In this document: in pieces, positions 36,719 through 44,796 of the stretch
Layout: every line of letters starts with the position of its first letter
Numbering within the stretch: position 1 is the stretch's first letter
From: Drechmeria coniospora
Taxonomy: Eukaryota; Ascomycota; Sordariomycetes; Hypocreales; Ophiocordycipitaceae
Reading direction: 5' to 3'
DNA length: 64,000 bases
Assembly: GCF_001625195.1 (NCBI RefSeq)
Contig: NC_054389.1
Span: 3,654,520-3,718,519 of the forward strand
The notes under the pieces: model-generated
The model's database searches: none
The model's input: only the letters and a program-made list of their open reading frames with translations
Told to the model about the DNA's origin: nothing
Made by a program: the position numbers and the translations under genes

Positions 36719-36814
36719 GTGAGTCTTGCAAAAAGCTTCGGAGCTTGCCCTCGTAAGGGAAGCATGCACCCCTCTGGACAGCTCATATGCTAATAAATGC
36801 AAGTCGGGGGTCAG
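36719..36814 (+). other. Probable 5' UTR intron of the orphan gene
   Basis: Donor GTGAGT at 36719, branch-like GCTAATA near 36790 and acceptor TCAG ending at 36814. There is no ATG between the TATA-like element and the donor, so this intron would lie in the leader. Confidence 0.4.
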
Positions 36815-36846
36815 CCTATCATTGACTGCTTGCCAAACGTTACCGG

Positions 36847-37484
36847 ATGATCATCATGTCTCCGCAAGAGCCTCTTCCTGCACCAAACAACCTCTTGGCC
36901 ATGGCAAGCAGGGACGCCGAAGCAATCATGGCTGCGGAGGCTGGCAACGCGCCTAGAGCACGCAACAACGCCGAGGTAAGCACCTTGGGCAAGGCAAGAA
37001 TGAGACGAGTAACGCGGCTGATCGAATGCAATAGAACTGTGACCTTCAGCAGGCATATCTGGTCGTTATCCTCATCCTCCGTGGGGCAGAGCATGATACC
37101 AGTGTTGAGCGGCACGCTGGGCTCATGTTTTCACCCTTGGAGTTTGGATTGAACTGCTACTTTGAAATGATCAACGGCAGTCACTTTCTCGCCCATTTCG
37201 CCGAGATGAGCGACGAGCCAAGTGACAGAGCCGGGCGCCTCTCTGACGTGACAGTGGGCATAACGACTCCCATGACCGAGGCACAACTCGTGCAGGTCGT
37301 TGAGTCTGCGCCTACCATGCCTGACGACATGGAGTTCACTAACCTGCACTGGGTCGAGGGTGCCTTGGACGCTATGGTCCAGGCCGGGTATGTCGACCAG
37401 CAGGCGAAGGAGCGTGGCTTCAACAACATGCTCGAGGCGATCCTCCACAGATGTGAGGACGAGATCTTCACCGCCACAGTGTGA
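36847..37484 (+). CDS. Orphan two-exon gene, hypothetical protein
   Basis: Exons 36847-36975 and 37053-37484 join in phase 0 to about 186 residues. The 77-nt intron has donor GTAAGC, a CTGAT branch-like site and acceptor CAG. Joined, the sequence reads RARNNAE / AYLVVILILRGAEHD, then MFSPLEFGLNCYFEMINGSH and an acidic, helical-looking C-terminus (HWVEGALDAMVQAGYVDQQA). A second ATG three codons in is also possible. There is no signal peptide in this model; the hydrophobic AYLVVILIL segment is too short and internal for a clear membrane anchor. I do not recognise the family. Open length, a well-formed intron and an upstream TATA-like element support a real gene; absence of any known domain suggests a lineage-restricted protein. 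Confidence 0.55.
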
Positions 37485-38119
37485 TCAACTCACAAACTGC
37501 CCATGGGGGGCGTGAAAGGAGCGTGTATAATACCATGCCTGTTCCGGTGCCCATTGATGGCTCCGCCGATTTTCCACTGACCGCGGGTCGTCGTCTCTCA
37601 AGCATCCCTGAATCCCCGGACGCAGGCTTCGGAGTTGATCATTACATGGATATGATGGCTTCATGGTGAGGAAGCAGATTCGTTCCTCTTTCTGGTTACG
37701 TATGTCGTATGAATGTCTCCTACGTGGCGGACATTTGTCGAAGGATGCACACGAGATTCGAGCTCGAGAGTACTGATCCAGATTGACACCTGACGAGCGG
37801 GAGGAGTAGGTAGGGCTGGGACACACGGGGCACACGACGCCTCCTTGCTGCAATAGTTGTCTGCGTTGTTTTTTCTTTCCACGCACTCTGCCATCAACTC
37901 CTCTATTCATGTCGCAGGATGGCCTGTTGGCACTCGCGAGACACGTTCGAGATTCTAGCAGGGTTGGAGGTCGAAGGCAGAAATGATGAGGGCCATGGAC
38001 AAATCACACAGAGCGATTGGGTGCCTCGACCCATTTCCCGGTCAAGCTTGGGAGCCCCTCATCTGCATGTGATGAGATTTCGTGCTCTCCCAGGTTCCGG
38101 TCAGCAACTTGGTGGATGA
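37485..38119 (+). other. Exon-like blocks downstream of the orphan gene
   Basis: The frame around 37520-37668 (RSVYNTMPVPVPIDGSADFP ... VDHYMDMMASW) joins in frame over a plausible intron (donor ATG|GTGAGG at about 37667, acceptor TCGCAG ending at 37917) to a frame ending at 38119 (RDTFEILAGLEVEGRNDEGH). It could be a further small gene or an alternative 3' part of the preceding one. No ATG with good context and no family are seen. Confidence 0.25.
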
Positions 38120-38464
38120 TGGGATGTCCGGACCCTGAGTGATTGTATACACGCTTGGTTTAGCAGGTCCGTACACACCTCCACGGGTGAAAGGCTGTCA
38201 CCACAACATGATTCTTTTCAAAAGCGTTTGTATCTGCCTTGGCAGCCCTCCCACAATGGCTGGAAGGCATGGAGTGATGGTGGGAAGCAGTGTAGGAGCT
38301 GAGACCGAGCCGTACGCAGGCCACGGGAGAAACGAATACATGTGGAGACTTGCCTAGTTAGTGGGGGAGAATGTGTAGCGACGAATCAACGCATCAACGA
38401 CTCGAAAGACCTGGATGCAGGCCTGCGCTTGTGTTCGTGTTCGTGCCGGTGTTCATCGGGCGTC
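38120..38464. other. Unassigned spacer
   Basis: About 345 bases between exon-like blocks; a short plus-strand frame ends at 38357. Nothing firm was seen. Confidence 0.3.
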
Positions 38465-38788
38465 ATGACACTGAAATCTTCGCTGTTCGTACTGTTACTG
38501 ACTTGGTTACTGTGCGACGAAAAACCCCCACTGACCAGGACGCCAACTGACATGACGGCCACCTCAAGAACATGGAAGGAGAACCGACGAGTCCTGTCAG
38601 GGTTTGGCACACTGCATGGGTTTGTCCGAGGCGCATCCTTTACTGTACGTGAGCAGTCACGGATGCCAAGGCGCCATGTTCGCGACACGGTGTCGAATAC
38701 GCGTACAAGTGCCCGTACCGCTGGCTTGCTCAATGGCGACGGCTCCTTGAGACGGAGAATTTCCGGGAGGAGAGGGGACGAAGGATGA
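38465..38788 (+). CDS. Candidate small secreted protein, unconfirmed
   Basis: An ATG-led frame of 107 codons begins MTLKSSLFVLLLTWLLC, a textbook signal-peptide layout (charged n-region, Leu-rich h-region), followed by DEKPPLTRTPTDMT and a basic Arg/Ser/Thr-rich remainder ending RRGDEG. The first half looks secreted; the second half is Arg-rich and may be read-through of an unrecognised intron. The opposite strand is also open over the same bases (38979-38386, ATG-led, 197 codons), so one of the two must be accidental. No known domain. Confidence 0.28.
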   Translation: MTLKSSLFVLLLTWLLCDEKPPLTRTPTDMTATSRTWKENRRVLSGFGTLHGFVRGASFTVREQSRMPRRHVRDTVSNTRTSARTAGLLNGDGSLRRRISGRRGDEG

Positions 38789-40223
38789 ATAGTTCGATAG
38801 GCTGATATCTCGCCATCGATGGATGGGAAGGTATCGTGATTGGATGTGTCCTTGCCAGCTTCCCACTTCGGCACCCTGGTGCTTGGGCGCAGCACCAGCA
38901 GGTAACAAGGTCCTGGGCGACGGGATGATGTAGCCTTGGGTGTGACTTTCTCGTATCCGAATGATATCAGCACAAACATGGAAAATGGGGCAGGACAGTT
39001 CCGCTGTACTCGGCGGGTTCCATGCAGCGGGGGTAGAGGTGGCCTGTGAGCCCGTGGTCCTGCAATGCGTGCAGCGTGGACGTATGGTTGCTATTGCCAC
39101 CAACCTACCTTGTTGCTTCGCACCAAGTGACGAAAATCCTTGGCAGAAGGCAACGGGACTCGTCAGCAGTCGCTTGGTGGTCAGGTTGACTATTGACTGG
39201 ACGGCATGACGGTCCAGACAGTGTCTCTGCCACATCAGGCCATGTTCAAGCCGCGTCGTCGTCGCCTTGATCTTGGTTGGCCGCCTAGTGCTCGTCCGCT
39301 TTGGCGTTGTTGCATCTGTTCTGACGGTGCTTTTGCACTGGGCATCAGCATCGGCATCGAGCCTCGGATGGATGCTTTGTTGCCACGCGGCATGTGCTGT
39401 GCTTGCTCAGATCCTGGGCAGGTACGAGGGAAATAGTACCTACCAGTAGGCAACGAAAATGCAAACTGTCTGAGGCTATCTGAGACTACCATCACGGAGT
39501 ATCAATAAACAGTACGAAGAATATGCTGGGAAATTTCAGTACGTAGACGCTTGATATCATCTCGATAACCCCCGTTTGTTGCGGGCACGCGAGGCGTGGT
39601 ATTCGCTCAGACCGGTAGGGCATTTCAAAATTCTTGATAAAAAGTATTTAGAACTTCGACGAGTGATACTGCCAGCGAATACAAGCAGACACTAGTAGGT
39701 GCATCGGTAGCTGCTAAGTGAAAGTCGAGTGTCAGAATGCTCAGCGTACCGTATATTCATTCTTATTCGTTCCACCTGACTTGATGAATTGAACAAGAAG
39801 CGGCTCGGGACAAGTTGACTGATGATCACGAAACGTTGGTGTGTGGTAGTAGATTCGTAGTTGCAACTCAGCACCTAAAGTGGCTGGTTGCTTATGCGAG
39901 CGATAGCGAGAGGGCATCCAGCAGGAGCGAGTCCAGAAGCGTTGCTGAGGGAGGAACGATGCATGAGGCTCCAAAGGGTGATGGCACTCGTTGCCCGTCT
40001 GCGTAAGCCGGCTGCTAGCCGCCAGTCTTCTTCTTTCGGGTCGGTCTCTTCCATTCGCAATACAACAGCCTCCCGCGTTCACTGTCCTCGCCCACTTACA
40101 CCTTTCTGGCCGTTCCACGAAAGTTGAAGCGGAATAGATGGACTCTGGCGGTCCGGTGCGGCAGTGCCGTCCAATGTGAAGGCGGTCTTAGGCTTCGCCC
40201 CCTCGCCCTCATCGTCTCACTTG
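38789..40223. other. Gene-poor spacer
   Basis: No gene is called. AT-richer sequence lies at about 39480-39860. A non-ATG plus-strand frame at 39815-40006 is open but unrecognised. Confidence 0.35.
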
Positions 40224-40394
40224 ATGCGGCTACTCCTCTTGTCCTATGCAATACATGTAGGTGTACTCATGATGGCGGTCCCACCAGGTCGTGGCTCACC
40301 GATATCTCGCACCCTATGGCCACCCTCGCAAGCTCACCACCCAGCCTTCTTTCTCGAACCGCGACAGCGAGCCGGCCAAAATACATGGCTCTGA
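40224..40394 (+). CDS. Candidate first exon of a secreted protein, possibly broken
   Basis: The frame begins MRLLLLSYAIHVGVLMMAVP, a signal-peptide-like start, and stops after 56 codons. Protein-like blocks in other frames follow: 40435-40668 (ending SSWGRLGSV) and about 40736-40879 (MACGINLVKRNAVVFSALKF, preceded by a possible acceptor CGTAG), then 41011-41214 (rich in Ser and acidic residues). I could not join these with splice sites that keep frame throughout, so the locus is either a multi-exon gene I have not solved or a decayed one. No family recognised. Confidence 0.25.
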   Translation: MRLLLLSYAIHVGVLMMAVPPGRGSPISRTLWPPSQAHHPAFFLEPRQRAGQNTWL

Positions 40395-41250
40395 CCAATG
40401 ATGGTGCCGTACATGGACAGGCTCATCGAAAAAATTGGTGGTACTTCATCTATCCTTGGACGGCACTGCCTTGCCACCCTTGCTTGCAGTCGTCCAAGAC
40501 GCAGTGCAACGACTCGGTCCACTCATGGATTTTGATGTGTGCGAATCAGGTCGTTTTGATGGAGCCAATCGACACGGAATGTCCCCCCGGCCGCCAACCG
40601 AGGCCTTTCTGGTAGACCACAATACTACCATCATCTTGTCCAGTTGGGGGCGACTCGGATCAGTTTGAAGATTAAGACTGATCAACTCACACGGTTCAGT
40701 ATGGCGTCAGCTGTCCCCGACGCTCGTAGTTGTGGAATATTGGCGTTGTACGGCCGGGAGTGTCCCATGTCGAAATGGCATGCGGCATCAATCTCGTCAA
40801 GCGCAATGCCGTTGTATTCTCGGCTCTGAAGTTCGTGGGGACGGCAGTGGCAACTTGGAAACCGGCATATCAACTGTGACGAAACCGATCCACGCTCCCG
40901 CACACCATCGGTTCATTGACAGTACGAATGAGCATTGCACGCACATTCCGTTCTGACTTCACGCAGGAAATGAAGGCATAGGTATCAAAGCTTTACTCTC
41001 CGACGACGGTTTGGCTGACTGGTCATGTGTGCAGAGGCGGAAATCTACTGCACATCCTGATGCACTATGTGCCTCGACAGTTCAACTCGAATCGTTGCGT
41101 ATGGCGCATCGTGATGAGCCAATCCTCTCACCGGCGCAAGACTATACAAACGGGAGAGATGATGAAACCTGTTCTGCCGCGCGATCGATAGAGTCGAGTG
41201 ACGCGGCGTCCTGATTAGTCAATCACGGCGAGTGACAGAAAGTGCCCATC

Positions 41251-41325
41251 ATGACGAAAAATTGGATGTTGATGCTTTTCCTGCTTTCCACTTCAGTGCT
41301 CTGCCATGGTTTTTCCAATGAATGA
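41251..41325 (+). pseudogene. Signal-peptide-like start with an early stop
   Basis: ATG at 41251 opens MTKNWMLMLFLLSTSVLCHG followed by four residues and a TGA. The start has the shape of a secretion signal, but the frame ends within the 47-bp tandem duplication that begins at 41302. Either a remnant of a secreted-protein gene or a chance hydrophobic frame. Confidence 0.22.
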
Positions 41326-41395
41326 ATGATTGACGCCTCGCATCAGCCTGCCATGGGTTTTCCAATGAATGAATGATCGACGCCTCGCATCGGCC
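41302..41395. repeat. 47-bp tandem duplication
   Basis: Two adjacent copies, 41302-41348 and 41349-41395, both starting TGCCATGG and containing CCAATGAATGAATGAT and GACGCCTCGCATC. They differ at only about three positions, so the duplication is recent or maintained. Within each copy AATG is itself repeated. Confidence 0.85.
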
Positions 41396-42690
41396 AAGGC
41401 CTGCGGCAAGATGCCGCTGTCTCTTGCATTGGCCAAGGGGTGCCCGCCAGGAAGCACATTATTTGGCCATCATGCGGCTTGCTTCTTATCTGAACACGAA
41501 CTAGATATCTTAGCATCCGAGAGCATGTTTTATGTGTAGGCACACTCGACGACATTGGGGTAGGTCCAAGTTTAACAGTAGCACGCAGGTACGACTTGCG
41601 ACGGCCGCATGCCCCCGATTGTTTGCCTATTGCCTTGCGGCTCTAAAGGCGTTCATTCGAACTGTCTCTCGATGCCGGGATTCGCCTCCAGCAATAGCAA
41701 GAACAGGGAGGGAAGGTAGGGGGGGTAGGGGGCGCTCGCCATTCTTGCTCATTTGCCGGGTACGCAAACCCGTGCTCTAGGTTCCTTGAACCTCCATCCA
41801 TCTACACACCACCCTTGTGGTTGCCGAGTTCCGGCTAATCAGAGGTGAAGGCGTTTCGCGTTGAAGGACACGACGTGGTAAGAATCGGTACAGCCACGGC
41901 TATAGGCCACCCTTTGGTGAGCTACCAACGAAACAAAAGCAGCAATAGCGAGCGGTTGGATGAGGATGGCCAGGGTCGGAGAGCGAATCATCCATGGTGG
42001 CATGTGTTACTTGGTTGTTGTCTCAGGCCGCCAGGTTGTCGACGTTGTCTCGGCTGACGAGATGCAGTGATGACTACGTGCTTGCCAATAATGCTTGGCC
42101 ATCCGTACCCGTGCTACTGCACCCAGCTGGCATATTCTGTACTTGCACGGAAGCTCCGGCCTGCCGGGTCCATGTCAAGCCTTGCCGCCGACAAGGTGAC
42201 TTTCGCACGCCACCAACACGGCTTTCAATCTATGCGTGTGTGCGCGTAGGGATATCGGGACGAGCGCATAGACAGGAACCCGTTCACGTTTGAGGAGACG
42301 ACGAGTCGGGGTTTAAACTGATATGTCACAGGCAAGGGCACGCACTGGCGAGGCGACGATTTCGGGAGGGCCGAAGCTCCAACCAACTTCGAGGTTGATT
42401 CAGCTGACGCGGAACTCTTCAGCCAAGCTCCATCGGATGCGGACGGCGGCCGAAAGGAGAGAAGGCGGCAGAAGCTGCGGCGGATGAATGAATCGCTTCG
42501 TGGCTGAATTTTCGTCGTCAGTGGTAGTAAAAGGTGGCCCATATGTGTCAGCTGTCATCAGAGTCAAGGTCAGGGAGGCTCTGAGGGCGGTCAGGGTGAA
42601 GAAGTTGGTACAGAGAAGTTGGACGTGGCTTGCAGACGGCCGTACTTAGTATGGCAACGTAAATGTGCTCACCTACGTGTGCATATGCCT
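41396..42690. other. Gene-poor spacer
   Basis: No gene is supported. Frames on both strands are short and conflicting. Confidence 0.35.
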
Positions 42691-42806
42691 TGTGCGTGCG
42701 TGTGTGTGCGTGTGTGTGTTTGTGTGTGTTTGTGTGTGTTTGTGTGTGTCTGTGTCTGTGTCTGTGTTTGTGTGTGTCTGTGTCTGTGTTTGTGTGTTTG
42801 TGTGTT
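42691..42806. repeat. (GT)n / GTGTGTTT / GTGTCT microsatellite
   Basis: About 115 bases of G/T simple repeat with TTT and TCT interruptions on the plus strand. Reverse-strand Thr/His-rich frames are artefacts. Confidence 0.88.
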
Positions 42807-43660
42807 GACGGTATGCTGCAATACCAATGCATGAATGGTACCTTCGAAGTTGGGGGGTTTTGGTCGTGAGGGTGATGCTCGCTCCAAAATCTCGGTCGGC
42901 GGTGGGAGGAGCTAGAACCACGAGGCCGATTAGCGCCCGTCATACGACCCTTGCACCTGCAGGTGACCAAGAGCGAGCGAACTGTGACGGTTGTGACACG
43001 CCAGTTCTCCCCCCCAGTGTGCTCACCAATGTAAAAGTACCTGCCATGCATCAAACGTGCGACGAGCATTGGAGTCCAAGTACACGTACCGCTTCAGCGC
43101 AGGACCTACGTGTACGGAGTATAGTGCAGTCCTAGACCTGGTCCTTACATGTTTGCGGTACAGATGCAGTAGGTTATAAGTATAATGCACTCACTCATAC
43201 GGAGACTCGCTCACATATTGTTAGAGTTCCCCTGAATAGTGCCCAGTATCACCTACAGAGTATATATTGATGTACTGCAAGTCCTCTATGCCTTAGTGCA
43301 TGCCACCATGTGGTACCAAGTACTGTCGATTACCAGGTACCTGTGGTTGTGGTACTTACCAAGTGCTACCTAAGTTAAGGTATTACGAATACGCTGTACT
43401 TGGGCAATCTCCAGCCTACTTCATAGTGCTGTGCAGCAAGTACTTGATGATCCGGAGTACACTGTATCATAGAGCAATATTACTACAAATACCTATTGCA
43501 GGCTAGAACCGGCACTTGTACCAGAGTAGAGGTATTATGGCGTTGTACATCTTGTCCTCGGCACACTCAGTCCTAGGACTCAAGTACGGATGCAACTCCA
43601 CCGCAACAGTGACGGTAACTATTAATATTATTATTAGCAGTGATCTGGAATAGGAATGCC
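42807..43660. other. Spacer with weaker GTAC motif
   Basis: Scattered GTACTT, CAAGTAC and GTACGGAGTA copies at about 43035-43130 and 43310-43460, less dense than the main islands. No gene. Confidence 0.4.
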
Positions 43661-44796
43661 GGCATCAATTTTCGCACACCTTCAACAAAACTTCATCGGC
43701 CAACCACCGCCCATGCAAGCTAGCTAGACCAACCAACTGGTCAACCAACAACCTGCAAGTGAACAGCTGCATGGCACGCAGCTGGCCGGCCACCTCGGGA
43801 TCGGTCACAGAATTCGAGGCAGCCGAGCAAACACACGGAGCAAACAGCGTCATTCATGCACCCATGATGCATGCAGCCGTTCGGTGGTAGCTGTCCGCCC
43901 ACTGGCAACTGCTGGTGCATCCCATCGTCGCCCGATGTACCCCAGTCGTCGCCCGGCTGCGCCTTTTCCAACAAACCCACCAGATCAGCAACGGTCCAAG
44001 GCAAGAGATCGGATTTCCCGGCAAATCCCGCGCGGCAGCCCCAGACGTCGCTGCCCTCCAACAAGCCTCGCCCGATCTATCGACGTGGTCTGGTTCGACG
44101 ACCTACCAGCTTCACCAGCCCGTTCTCCCTTCCGCTCGTCCCGTCTTCAGCCATCAACTGTGCTTCCATTCAGGTCAAGTCGCGACACGTCCACTGCCTC
44201 GGCGGCTGCATCCTCCGGTTGCACAACCGCATGTCCTACTGTTTGCTCGCCTTGCAGCCGGTCAGCCTCCTCCCTGTCCTGTCTTGGCCAGTCCTCCTAC
44301 CCCGTCCACCCCGACTCTGTCTGAACCTTGGACTACCTACTGGGCGCCTTTCCCATCTCCTCTCCTTCCAGGCGGACCAATACGATAGACGGAACCTATT
44401 CTCTTTATCATTCATGCATCCACTCACTTCATCTTGCTACAACCTGCTGGCGGCGACTCCGAGATGCAGGCCTGACAAAGCTCCGGCCAACTATTCTAGC
44501 AAAAGATATTGAGAGACAGCAAGGCCGCCAGGTCTTCGATCATGCCATACCCGCCCGTCCCGTTGCCTACCCCCTCCTCTCCTGTCAAGTCGTCTATTTA
44601 ATGAATGAGCATCTTCCCGGAGACGGAGACGCTTTCTTCGAAAACCATCGACAACCTCTCTCCCCATTTCAACGTTTCCATCCTCCGGCTTTCCTGCTGC
44701 ACACTTCAACCTTTGGCGTGCCCCCCTATCACCAAGCACTTGCCACCACTTCATCTCACACCACGTCATCCCCTGTCGCTCGGCTTTCGCTTCAAA
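43661..44796 (+). promoter_or_regulatory. Upstream region and leader of the 44797 gene
   Basis: C/T-rich leader with three overlapping ATG-led plus-strand frames (43871-44512, 43884-44324, 43915-44388) that are Pro/Ser/Arg-rich and unrecognised. An in-frame ATG at 44605 could extend the downstream protein by 64 residues. Confidence 0.4.
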
